DNA of 35,972 nucleotides, from NCBI GenBank assembly GCA_937924805.1, contig CALDTZ010000097.1:1-35972 (forward strand). Direction: 5' to 3'. The notes beneath the pieces are model-generated. The model had not been told where the DNA came from. It saw only the letters and a list, made by a program, of their open reading frames with translations, and did no database searches. Shown here one piece after another: positions 1-7,558 of the stretch. A program made the position numbers and the translations under genes. The stretch comes from an uncultured Saprospiraceae bacterium (lineage in GTDB: Bacteria; Bacteroidota; Bacteroidia; Chitinophagales; Saprospiraceae). Each line of letters begins with the position of its first letter. Position 1 is the stretch's first letter.

Positions 1-1317
1 CATTAAGAAAAATCCACCATCTTCACAATTGGCTTCGATATATGCAATGTACTCTTCATCTGTATCAAAAGCGGGTGCCTCTGTAATACATAAAGGTAAT
101 TCTACTCCACATTCTTCAAGTAAACCCATGAAATCTTGTAAGGTTACCGTTTCTAACTCAGTAAATGTAAATTCACAATCTCCAATAACAAAAGTAGAGT
201 CACTAAATTCCCAATCTTCACCTTCCCATTCTTCTTCTTCCCAGTCATCACCTTCTCCCCATTCGAAATCATCACAATCAACAACTGTATAATCTACAAA
301 TCCAAAGCAATCGGCGTGACATTCACTTGGAACCCAAGTTGTAAATTCTTCATTTAATAATGTATCAATAAAAGTGATACAAATACCTTCTTCTATATTT
401 TCTTCATCACACTCGCAATCGGCGAACTCATCATCACAGTCCTCTTCTCCAGTCCATTCTTCACACGCTACCTCAACAAAATCTGTCACACCAAAACACT
501 CAGCCCAACATACACTTGGAAACCACTCAACTAACGTATCACCAAACATCTCATCGACAAGCAATAAACATACTCCTTCTCCAAAATCTTCTTCACATTC
601 GCAATCTACCCACTCATCTTCACCTTCTTCATCGTCCCAATCATCGCCTGTCCACTCTTCACAATCAACAACTACATAATCTGTCACACCAAAGCAATCA
701 GCCCAACATTCGCTTGGAAACCATGTCGTTATTGTATCACCAAACATCTCATCGACAAATAGTAAACAAACACCCTCTTCAAAATCTTCTTCACAATCAC
801 AATCTACCCACTCATCTTCACCTTCTTCATCGTCCCAATCATCGCCTGTCCACTCTTCACAATCAACAACTACGTAATCTGTCACACCAAAGCAATCAGC
901 CCAACATTCGCTTGGAAACCAACAAGTGATTGTATCATTTACAAATTCATCGAAATAGGCTAAACAAACACCTTCCTCAAAATCTTCTTCACAATCACAA
1001 TCTGCCCACTCATCTTCACCTTCTTCGTCTTCCCATTCGTCATCAATATCAATGTCGAATTCAAAGTCTATCTCTACATCATCACAATTAACAATTTCAT
1101 ACGATGATGCTTCCAAGCAATCTAAATAGCATTCAGAAGGAGCCCATATCGTGATAGCATTTAAAGAATCTAATTCCTCAAAGTCGAAAGAGACAACAGC
1201 ACATACGCCTTCATCAACTTCAGTTCCCTCACAATCACAATCCCATGATTGTGCCGAAGCATTAAATGCAAGAATCGCAAAAACTAATGTAAAAAAATGT
1301 TTAAAAGTCTTGTTCAT
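1..1317 (-). CDS. Secreted acidic cysteine-rich tandem-repeat protein, C-terminus off the window
   Basis: The frame is open from an ATG at 1317 to the left edge, giving 439 codons with no stop. It starts with a signal peptide (MNKTFKHFFTLVF..., small residues ASA before the likely cut near residue 23). The mature part is a degenerate first unit (about 80 residues), two near-identical 66-residue units, a 62-residue unit and a longer fifth unit. Each unit has six ordered cysteines: DCxC, then GxC, then SxCxx(D/E)C in an aromatic setting (WFPSECWADCFG in units 1 and 2), then a cysteine after a VVVD-like stretch. A linker packed with Asp, Glu and Trp follows. A different segment begins after about position 183 (DCEFTFTEL...). 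I recognise no family. The pattern suggests an exported, disulfide-bonded, perhaps cation-binding surface protein, which is inference. It lies 82 nt downstream of the sigma-factor operon on the same strand and may share its regulation. Confidence 0.85.
   Translation of the reverse strand, partial: MNKTFKHFFTLVFAILAFNASAQSWDCDCEGTEVDEGVCAVVSFDFEELDSLNAITIWAPSECYLDCLEASSYEIVNCDDVEIDFEFDIDIDDEWEDEEGEDEWADCDCEEDFEEGVCLAYFDEFVNDTITCWFPSECWADCFGVTDYVVVDCEEWTGDDWDDEEGEDEWVDCDCEEDFEEGVCLLFVDEMFGDTITTWFPSECWADCFGVTDYVVVDCEEWTGDDWDDEEGEDEWVDCECEEDFGEGVCLLLVDEMFGDTLVEWFPSVCWAECFGVTDFVEVACEEWTGEEDCDDEFADCECDEENIEEGICITFIDTLLNEEFTTWVPSECHADCFGFVDYTVVDCDDFEWGEGDDWEEEEWEGEDWEFSDSTFVIGDCEFTFTELETVTLQDFMGLLEECGVELPLCITEAPAFDTDEEYIAYIEANCEDGGFFLM
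184..1242 (-). repeat. Five tandem units encoding six-cysteine acidic modules
   Basis: Unit starts, read on the minus strand from each DCxC codon block, are at 1242, 1002, 804, 606 and 420, with the last unit ending near 184. Spacings are 240, 198, 198, 186 and about 237 bp, all multiples of three. Units starting at 1002 and 804 share a stretch of about 120 bp (606-723 against 805-922) that is almost identical in DNA, which points to recent duplication or gene conversion. The outer units have diverged while keeping the cysteines. Confidence 0.9.
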
Positions 1318-1399
1318 AATAATTTAATTTTTTAATGTTTAAAAGTTCAGTTTCTACATGTATATTATCGTTAGAAAATATATTCGCTGCAAAAACCTA

Positions 1400-2869
1400 C
1401 TAAAAAACTTTTCCTACCTGTATTCCAAAACCAATATTACTAGTGCTAACGGGGTTTTCAGCAAATAATCTTTTTGAAGAAGAAATTGCAGAGGTATGTA
1501 ATCCTATATAAAACGAACGAGAAAGCATATAATCAAAATGGATGATTGCTTGCGTACTCCACGAATCTTGAACAAAATGATCAAGCTCAGAAGGTAATGT
1601 AATACCTCTTTCATTACGTAATTGGGGTGAAATTTGATTCAATGCAATTTGATACGCAAGACCCATTTTAGCTCCGATACGAATGCTCTTGCATCTGTGT
1701 TGATATCCAAGAAACAACGGGATTCTAACTCTCTGCTGAGAGACAAAATCAACCTCTCTCGTGTGCGTTGTTTCAAGGCCTTCAGCTTGACCTAGAATAG
1801 CGGTTGTATCTAATAATGATACTTGTAATGAAAGTACTTGTTGATCTCGAGTTGTTACATTTGAATGATAATACGATTGCTCTATTTTATAATTACTAAA
1901 ATCAAATATTAACCCAGTCGAAATATTCCAATGACCCATATCTTTTTGAATCAATGCTGAAGTTTGAAGTGACTCCAAACCTTCAATGGTGAAATCATTG
2001 ACTTGATTATCCATTAACGCCAATTGATCGTTTGAAATCAATACTATTGATTGCAAAATGTTTAATGAAAGCAAAGATCTCGAGGATCTTTTTTGAAGAT
2101 ATTCACCCATTCTTAAATCCAAATTTCGATCGTTCTCGTTCAAAATATTAGATACTATTTGATTGGCAAGATGCTCTAATCGTACTTCTTCATTATGCGA
2201 ATTAACCGGCTGTGAAACGGGCGATTTCTCAACCTTGGCGAATTCATTTTTTTCAGATTGATTTGTCATTATTGTTGAGGAGATATTACCGGTGCGGCTG
2301 ACAACTTCTACTAATTTATCAATTTCATTAGCAACTACCTCCTTGTATTTACGATATTTATCTTTCGGCAAGTTTTCTCTATTTATTATTTCCTTTTCCG
2401 CATCTATCCATTTATTCTTGAACTCGGATTCGATTAATTTTGAATTTGTTAGGTTTCTATTTTCAATTTCATGCCCATTGACTGTAGATTTAACGTTTAT
2501 ATCGGTCGTTTGATTCTTTAATTTTTCCTTTCTTGATTCGGTTGTTTGATCGAATGAAATCGTTTTGTTTATGACCCTGTTTTCTATATTTGAAAGGTTT
2601 TCTTGTCCTTGTAAAATAGTCGATGATGAATGATTCGTAATTGCAACTTTTTGGTTTTCGACAGGATCCTGCAACCACATTTGATAAGCAAAATAAAGCC
2701 CTATTGAAAGACCAAAAAGGATAAAAAACAAGATAGGTCTCCAATTTCGCTTGGTCGGATAATAACCTTCAATTTCCATTTCAAGATTTCCCCAAAGTTC
2801 ATCTACATCGACCGGTGAATTATATTTAGAAAGTCGATCCCTTGTTCTATGTATATCTTGTTTCTTCAT
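1400..2869 (-). CDS. Membrane protein with anti-sigma-like N-terminus and beta-barrel-like C-terminus
   Basis: This 489-residue protein starts 2 nt after the ECF sigma stop codon. Residues 1-44 are charged and predicted cytosolic (DVDELWGNLE motif). Residues 45-64 form one transmembrane helix (PILFFILFGLSIGLYF). Residues 67-265 are a polar, Asn/Lys/Glu-rich linker. Residues 310-489 look like outer-membrane beta-strands: alternating hydrophobic patterns, an IPLFLGYQ strand resembling PorT/OmpA-like Bacteroidota barrels, and a terminal phenylalanine (VGKVF). Its position directly behind a sigma gene and its short tail fit an anti-sigma factor, but no classical zinc anti-sigma motif is visible. 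How one chain could hold both an inner-membrane helix and a barrel is unclear; the C-terminus may instead be a periplasmic beta domain. The layout is directly visible; the function is inference. Confidence 0.75.
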   Translation of the reverse strand: MKKQDIHRTRDRLSKYNSPVDVDELWGNLEMEIEGYYPTKRNWRPILFFILFGLSIGLYFAYQMWLQDPVENQKVAITNHSSSTILQGQENLSNIENRVINKTISFDQTTESRKEKLKNQTTDINVKSTVNGHEIENRNLTNSKLIESEFKNKWIDAEKEIINRENLPKDKYRKYKEVVANEIDKLVEVVSRTGNISSTIMTNQSEKNEFAKVEKSPVSQPVNSHNEEVRLEHLANQIVSNILNENDRNLDLRMGEYLQKRSSRSLLSLNILQSIVLISNDQLALMDNQVNDFTIEGLESLQTSALIQKDMGHWNISTGLIFDFSNYKIEQSYYHSNVTTRDQQVLSLQVSLLDTTAILGQAEGLETTHTREVDFVSQQRVRIPLFLGYQHRCKSIRIGAKMGLAYQIALNQISPQLRNERGITLPSELDHFVQDSWSTQAIIHFDYMLSRSFYIGLHTSAISSSKRLFAENPVSTSNIGFGIQVGKVF

Positions 2870-2871
2870 AA

Positions 2872-3426
2872 TTAAATGGCATATTTAGGAAATTCAAATT
2901 TCAAATTTTCCATGACTGAAATAATCAATTTTCTTGCTCGTGTAAGTTTCGATCGAGAACTGCTTTCTTTAATATTAAGCAGTTTGCCTATTTCTTTGTG
3001 GCTCAAATCCTCGAAATAATATAAATTGAAGACTACTCTATAATCGTCTGGTATTTGATTAATTATATTAAGAATTTCCTCTTCATTAAGTTTATCAAAT
3101 ATGGAAGGTTCTATCGCGATCGAATAATCGTTTGTTAAATCTTCCGAAGAAATAGTTAGTACTTTATTTTTTGATAAAAAAGAAATCGCTTGCCTCGCTG
3201 TGATGGTTCGCATCCATGTATAAAAAGTACCTTTGGTAACATCAAAACTATGGAGACTTTTATAAATTGAAATAAAGGATTCTTGAAGAATATCTTTTCC
3301 ATCTTCACTGCTAGATACATACCTACGAACGACAGTCATTAACGCACCACTATACCTTTCGACGATAAGTCTAAAAAATCTGTGGTTCCCTTGAGTACAG
3401 GATGATATAATTTCTAAATCCGTCAA
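2872..3426 (-). CDS. ECF-type RNA polymerase sigma factor
   Basis: This 184-residue protein has the usual ECF sigma length and layout. Region 2 lies at about residues 12-82, with the core-binding stretch DGKDILQESFISIY and the promoter-melting part TFYTWMRTITARQA. Region 4 is at about 115-172, with an IPDDYRVVFNLYYFEDLSHKE helix-turn-helix followed by SSRSKLTRARK. It lies between a lipoprotein gene (2 nt upstream) and a membrane protein gene (2 nt downstream), so the three are almost certainly one transcription unit. ECF factors are generally held inactive by a co-encoded membrane partner, and the next gene is the obvious candidate. Its targets are unknown; the repeat-protein gene downstream is a plausible one. 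Confidence 0.93.
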   Translation of the reverse strand: MTDLEIISSCTQGNHRFFRLIVERYSGALMTVVRRYVSSSEDGKDILQESFISIYKSLHSFDVTKGTFYTWMRTITARQAISFLSKNKVLTISSEDLTNDYSIAIEPSIFDKLNEEEILNIINQIPDDYRVVFNLYYFEDLSHKEIGKLLNIKESSSRSKLTRARKLIISVMENLKFEFPKYAI

Positions 3427-3428
3427 TC

Positions 3429-5057
3429 TTAAATTTCGATATCTGTTTCTAATATGATCGATTCTCCCACCAGGTTTTCATCAATCGATATGGTTAATCG
3501 TAATTTTCCATTTATTATAGAAAGATCGTTTACGCAATTTGTACATTCTATATCAATATCAATTTCTCCTTTATCGTTTGAAGAAACATATCTAAAATGA
3601 AGCACTTTTTCATTGATTGCATCTATCACTAGATCTATTCCAAAATGGTAATTCGAATGTGTCCGTTTGTTGAAAACTTGAATTCTTTTCGCTTCAACTT
3701 CATCAAATAAAACATTATGAATTTCTGGAGATTCAGTAAAAAAATGTTCTTCATTAATATTAAAATAAAGGTAATCCTCTACTGGGGTACAAATTTCTAC
3801 ATCTTCCAAATTAGTAACATCAATTAGATTAATTGGATAGGCTATACTTTTTAGTTTGTTCGGAACATCATAAACGACAACCATACTTTCTTCTGGTATG
3901 CAATTATAGAAGCTCTTTTCAAATAAGTTATCATTAAAGTTGATATACCAATCTTCCTCCAATTCATGCGTCACTTGTAACGCAAAACTTGGATTTTCCA
4001 TGCAAGAATTGCCAGTTACAGCTAAACTATTAAAGCTTAGAGAACCTGGTAATTCGATTAAAATTTCTTCTTCTAAGTTTATAAAACCATTGTAAAGAAA
4101 TAATCCGCATTCATTGCAGACAAATAATTCAATTTCCGATGCATCTTCTTCGATAATCATTGTAAAATTTCCATAATAATCCGAATAGGTGTGCATAAAG
4201 TAGTTATCCCATACCAACCCGTGCACACTCAACTTATCAACGGCATAACGTTGGTTGTCTATAACTCGACCTGTAATCAACTTATAGTCCCTCATTTTTC
4301 GACCTATAATATACTTACCGTTACTATTTGTATGAATTTCAAATTCTTCTCCGACGGATTCAATAGAATGTAATTCTTTTATAATACCATCCACCTCTTC
4401 AAAAAGGAATACTTCTTGTTCGTCAACAAACCAATCATAAAGAATAGCGGTAACTTCAAAATTATTGGGTCCAAATTCGTTATTGGATTCCAGCTCCAAA
4501 ACATACTCGGGAGTCAAGAAATATTCACCTTGACTATCATTTAAAAAAAGTTTATTTTGATCAATATTTATTTCTTCTTTGACGGCTAGGTTGTAAAATA
4601 AGTCGCTCGAATTCGCTACTATTTGGGTAGTATCTATCAATAAGGTTGCAAAAAAATCAATTTCCAAAACACCGACACTAACATTAAATTTGTTGACTTT
4701 TGTTTCCAAATGAATAGGCAAAAAAGCTTTTGTAAATGGAGAATATTCAACATTTAAAACTTCCAAGAAATATCCCTCTTTTTCAACAACCAATGTATTA
4801 TTTCCATCGTGAAAATGATCGTTACTAATCAAAAAAGTCCCTTTATTATCTGTATAATAAGTTTCACCATTAAACTCAAGTTTGGCAAATTTTATTACGT
4901 TTTCAAATTCGTCTACGATAAAGCCTTCGATACCACCATTATAGAATAAATCTACATTATGCAGGGGTTCGAAACTAACATGATTATGTTCAGTATAATC
5001 TTCTCTACAACTTGAGTAAAATAAGATTATCATCAACAAAAAGAGTATATTCTTCAT
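3429..5057 (-). CDS. Lipoprotein with carboxypeptidase-regulatory-like modules
   Basis: This 542-residue protein begins with a lipoprotein signal (MKNILFLLMIILFYSSC), with the lipid-modified cysteine at residue 17. About residues 42-103 resemble a carboxypeptidase-regulatory-like beta module (GFIVDEFENVIKFAKLEF..., YYTDNKGTFLI). A second, weaker module appears around 260-345 (ITGRVIDNQRYAVDKLSVHG, YYGNFTMII). The rest is beta-rich with scattered cysteine pairs (CNEC, CTNC) and no catalytic motif I can name. It is the first gene of the tight operon with the ECF sigma and the membrane-barrel protein. A role as an envelope sensor or structural lipoprotein is inference. No good promoter match is seen upstream; a near match (TAATTTTC) lies just before the start. 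Confidence 0.8.
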   Translation of the reverse strand: MKNILFLLMIILFYSSCREDYTEHNHVSFEPLHNVDLFYNGGIEGFIVDEFENVIKFAKLEFNGETYYTDNKGTFLISNDHFHDGNNTLVVEKEGYFLEVLNVEYSPFTKAFLPIHLETKVNKFNVSVGVLEIDFFATLLIDTTQIVANSSDLFYNLAVKEEINIDQNKLFLNDSQGEYFLTPEYVLELESNNEFGPNNFEVTAILYDWFVDEQEVFLFEEVDGIIKELHSIESVGEEFEIHTNSNGKYIIGRKMRDYKLITGRVIDNQRYAVDKLSVHGLVWDNYFMHTYSDYYGNFTMIIEEDASEIELFVCNECGLFLYNGFINLEEEILIELPGSLSFNSLAVTGNSCMENPSFALQVTHELEEDWYINFNDNLFEKSFYNCIPEESMVVVYDVPNKLKSIAYPINLIDVTNLEDVEICTPVEDYLYFNINEEHFFTESPEIHNVLFDEVEAKRIQVFNKRTHSNYHFGIDLVIDAINEKVLHFRYVSSNDKGEIDIDIECTNCVNDLSIINGKLRLTISIDENLVGESIILETDIEI

Positions 5058-5073
5058 GGTGCGAAAATTAATA

Positions 5074-5092
5074 AAGCTTCTAATCGAAGCTT
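5074..5092. other. Short dyad AAGCTTC-N5-GAAGCTT in the 5058-5149 gap
   Basis: Seven-base arms (5074-5080 and 5086-5092) flank TAATC. It lies downstream of the SH3 protein gene and 17 bp before the lipoprotein start, both on the minus strand. On that strand it is followed by an AT-rich run (TTTATTAATTTTC), so it could be a weak terminator of the isomerase-SH3 unit or an operator for the sigma operon. A 10-bp palindrome CGCTGCAGCG sits nearby at 5126-5135. Confidence 0.35.
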
Positions 5093-5149
5093 CTACAACT
5101 TAATATTAGGGCGTTTATTCAGGAACGCTGCAGCGAAATGGATATTTCT

Positions 5150-5665
5150 TTATTCTTCGAGCAATTCAATATAATTGCCCCAAACCCAACCAGTTTGTCC
5201 TCGTGAAACAATTTTACACCATTTACCAGACTTTCCATCCAAAATATACGATTGGTCATCGTACTCTACAACATGAACTTCTTCTCCATTCGAAATTTTT
5301 GTCACCATTGACGCCGATAAAGACGGTGATTTTCGCATATTTAAATGGGTACTTTCAACAACAACTTTTGCTCGAATAAAATTGTCAACTCCTTCAATAA
5401 TATCTAATCGGTTCTTAAGTGAGTCTATTATATTTTGTTGTGATTTTATGAGATTTTTTAGTTCAATAGTAGAAGACGAATCTTCTTCTGGCAATTCACT
5501 TTTTTTATCAAAAGTAAAGATATTTGATAGCAAACTAAAAGGGTTTTCTTTCTTGACTAAGGAGGTAATAAGCCAAGCTGCCAATAAAACAAAAATACCA
5601 ATAAATACATAGCTGTATTTATTTATTCTTGATCTTTGTTCTCCGTATCGACGATTGTTTGACAC
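5150..5665 (-). CDS. Single-pass membrane protein with C-terminal bacterial SH3 domain
   Basis: This 171-residue protein has a basic N-terminus, one transmembrane helix at about residues 17-39 (YSYVFIGIFVLLAAWLI), a short coiled-coil-like stretch at about 66-91, and a C-terminal SH3b domain at about 97-168 (LNMRKSP, GEEVHVVEYDD, GKWCKIVSRGQTGWVWGNYI). SH3b domains usually bind cell-wall peptides or anchor proteins to the wall. The helix suggests the domain is in the periplasm. The gene starts 3 nt after the sugar isomerase stop codon, so the two are co-transcribed. The exact role is unknown. Confidence 0.85.
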   Translation of the reverse strand: MSNNRRYGEQRSRINKYSYVFIGIFVLLAAWLITSLVKKENPFSLLSNIFTFDKKSELPEEDSSSTIELKNLIKSQQNIIDSLKNRLDIIEGVDNFIRAKVVVESTHLNMRKSPSLSASMVTKISNGEEVHVVEYDDQSYILDGKSGKWCKIVSRGQTGWVWGNYIELLEE

Positions 5666-5668
5666 TTA

Positions 5669-6658
5669 TTATACTTTTCCTAGTTCACTTTTTAGAAAAT
5701 CAATTACATCAACTTCAATTGAATCTACCTTATTCATTTGCGAGAGATAATAACTAGCATAATCTCCAAGATTCACAAAGAAAATGGCCTTTTCGATTAA
5801 GGTATTTCCACGAGACCACAATTCTATGATATTGTTTGTGTATTTTTTAATAATCGTTTTATTAATTTCAATTCTTGTCTGATTACGTTTGTAATCATCT
5901 TTGTTTCTAAAGTAAACAACGGCAAAATCTTGGTTTTCGCTCCTCCATCCAACTAATTCATTATGGTTCATTTCTGGAATCACGTGATGCCAACATAACC
6001 TTTTGGCATTTTCATTGATCTGTTGTCGAAACCGAACAGCAACGGATTCCATTCGATCGGTTGTATAAATAATAGGAATCGTATTATGCAATGCCGTTGC
6101 TAATTTTTTAGCTGTTTCCTTTATTGAATCATTATTGAATTTTATTAAATCAATAGAGTTTCTAACTTCTTCAATCTTGGTGTGATCTATTAATTTTAAC
6201 TTTTTAAGTATAAATAATTGTTGGACCAGAGAAAACCCTAGACATGCTCTTGGTGAAGGCCAATCTCCGGGAACTTGAATATAATCCAAGCCCATTTCTT
6301 TAGCTGCTGCTATTAATTTTCCTCCAGAAGAAACAATTACAATTTTTGCACCTGTCGTTTTAATTTTATCAAACGCCTCTAAGGTCTCTTCCGTATTACC
6401 AGAATAAGAAGAAATGATTGCTAAGGTGTTTTCACCAACATATTTTGGTATACTATACGACTTTCCAACAGTATATGGGATTTTACACTCATCAGCAATA
6501 AACTCTGCAACAAAATTGGCTCCAATACCTGATCCGCCTAAACCTGCTACATAAACATGTGAGAGTGGTTTGTCGTGAGGTTTAATACTTGATGCACTTC
6601 CAATTTCAATTGCTTCAGTCAGTTGATCCGGAAATCTATCAATAAGTTGAATCATCAT
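5669..6658 (-). CDS. Bifunctional phosphoglucose/phosphomannose isomerase (SIS domain)
   Basis: This 329-residue protein matches the bifunctional PGI/PMI family, which interconverts glucose-6-phosphate or mannose-6-phosphate with fructose-6-phosphate. The SIS fold is seen at the N-terminus in VAGLGGSGIGANF and the phosphate-binding SSYSGNTEETL. The second half has the QINENAKR segment, with the family's catalytic glutamate, and EMNHNEL, with the catalytic histidine. Length is typical. The start is drawn at the first of two adjacent ATGs (6658 or 6655). It is divergent from yraN across a 109-bp AT-rich gap in which I see no consensus promoter. Confidence 0.9.
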   Translation of the reverse strand: MMIQLIDRFPDQLTEAIEIGSASSIKPHDKPLSHVYVAGLGGSGIGANFVAEFIADECKIPYTVGKSYSIPKYVGENTLAIISSYSGNTEETLEAFDKIKTTGAKIVIVSSGGKLIAAAKEMGLDYIQVPGDWPSPRACLGFSLVQQLFILKKLKLIDHTKIEEVRNSIDLIKFNNDSIKETAKKLATALHNTIPIIYTTDRMESVAVRFRQQINENAKRLCWHHVIPEMNHNELVGWRSENQDFAVVYFRNKDDYKRNQTRIEINKTIIKKYTNNIIELWSRGNTLIEKAIFFVNLGDYASYYLSQMNKVDSIEVDVIDFLKSELGKV

Positions 6659-6767
6659 AAAATTATAATTTTCAACAAAACTCCAAAATTTAATCCAAAT
6701 AATTAAGATAATTCAAAAGAATTAATAATTTAATTACATTAAATAATCAAACCATAGGTCAAATAAA

Positions 6768-7127
6768 ATGGCAAGTCACAACGATCTAGGCAAACATGGA
6801 GAAGCTTTAGCAGTGCAATTTCTCAAAGAAAAACGGTATGTCATTGAAGCGTTGAATTGGAGATTTAAAAAAGCCGAAATTGATATCATAGCCACGAAAA
6901 ACAATACCCTTATTTTGCTAGAAGTCAAAACAAGGAGCAGTGATTTTATGGGGAAACCCGAAGAATTCATTACTCCACATAAAGAAGCACTTATGTTTAG
7001 GTGTGCCAATGAATACATAGAACAAACTGATTTTCAAGGAGAAATACGTTTTGATTTTCTATCTATAATTTATATTTCTGATTCAAATTATAAAATTCAA
7101 CATTTTGAAGATGCTTTCTTTAATTAG
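6768..7127 (+). CDS. yraN: YraN/UPF0102 family endonuclease-like protein
   Basis: This 119-residue protein has the small Holliday-junction-resolvase-like fold of UPF0102. The motifs are LGKHGEALAVQFL at the N-terminus, then AEIDIIA and LLEVKTR, which supply the Glu-Asp-(Glu-x-Lys) cluster of PD-(D/E)xK enzymes. The usual glycine before EID is alanine here. Biochemical function is poorly defined in the family. The gene is transcribed away from the isomerase and is followed by the promoter of the L31 gene. Confidence 0.9.
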   Translation: MASHNDLGKHGEALAVQFLKEKRYVIEALNWRFKKAEIDIIATKNNTLILLEVKTRSSDFMGKPEEFITPHKEALMFRCANEYIEQTDFQGEIRFDFLSIIYISDSNYKIQHFEDAFFN

Positions 7128-7130
7128 ATG

Positions 7131-7161
7131 TTGTATTTCTAATCAAAAAGGAATATCTTTG
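7131..7161 (+). promoter_or_regulatory. Promoter of the L31 gene, Bacteroidota type
   Basis: A TTG at 7131-7133 is followed after exactly 20 bp by TATCTTTG (7154-7161). This matches the Bacteroidota housekeeping-promoter pattern TTG-N19-21-TAnnTTTG. The start codon of the ribosomal gene lies 24 bp further on, leaving room for a leader of roughly 15-18 nt. Confidence 0.8.
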
Positions 7162-7184
7162 CCCCCTTATTTAAATAGACAGTT

Positions 7185-7514
7185 ATGAAAAAAGGAATCC
7201 ATCCAGAAGAATATAGAACAGTGGTATTTAAAGACTTCTCCGTTGATGAAGCGTTTTTATCTAAATCATGTGCAGCTTCAAGAGAGACGATTGTATGGGA
7301 AGATGGAAATGAGTATCCTTTAATCAAATTAGAGATATCATCTAAATCTCATCCTTTCTTTACCGGAAAGATGAAGTTTGTTGATACTGCAGGAAGAATT
7401 GACAAGTTTAAGAAGAAATTTGCTAATTTCAGCACAGCTCCTGCAGGGGCAAAAACTCCAGCAGCTGAAGCACCAACGCCTGAAGCTCCGGCTGAAGATA
7501 GTACTGAATCATAA
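7185..7514 (+). CDS. rpmE2: 50S ribosomal protein L31, type B, with Ala/Pro tail
   Basis: Residues 1-85 match type B L31: [15 protein letters not shown], then [21 protein letters not shown]. The type B form lacks the CxxC zinc pairs of the classical protein, and here the only cysteine is in KSCAAS. After residue 86 comes a low-complexity tail rich in Ala, Pro and Glu (about 24 residues), making it 109 residues against about 80-90 for most members. The tail is probably a disordered extension on the ribosome surface. It has its own strong promoter. Confidence 0.93.
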   Translation: MKKGIHPEEYRTVVFKDFSVDEAFLSKSCAASRETIVWEDGNEYPLIKLEISSKSHPFFTGKMKFVDTAGRIDKFKKKFANFSTAPAGAKTPAAEAPTPEAPAEDSTES

Positions 7515-7558
7515 TTAATCCATTGATTTTAGTTTAGTCAAAGAATCCTATTTATATC

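Noticed and set aside
29..929. Plus-strand Ser-, His- and Leu-rich open frames at 29-292, 374-679 and 516-929
   Set aside because: They are antisense shadows of the acidic repeat gene; their own repeats follow from its 198-bp units, and they have no start signals.
184..1242. CRISPR-like or satellite array
   Set aside because: The repeat period is 186-240 bp, in frame and coding, with no short repeat-spacer pattern.
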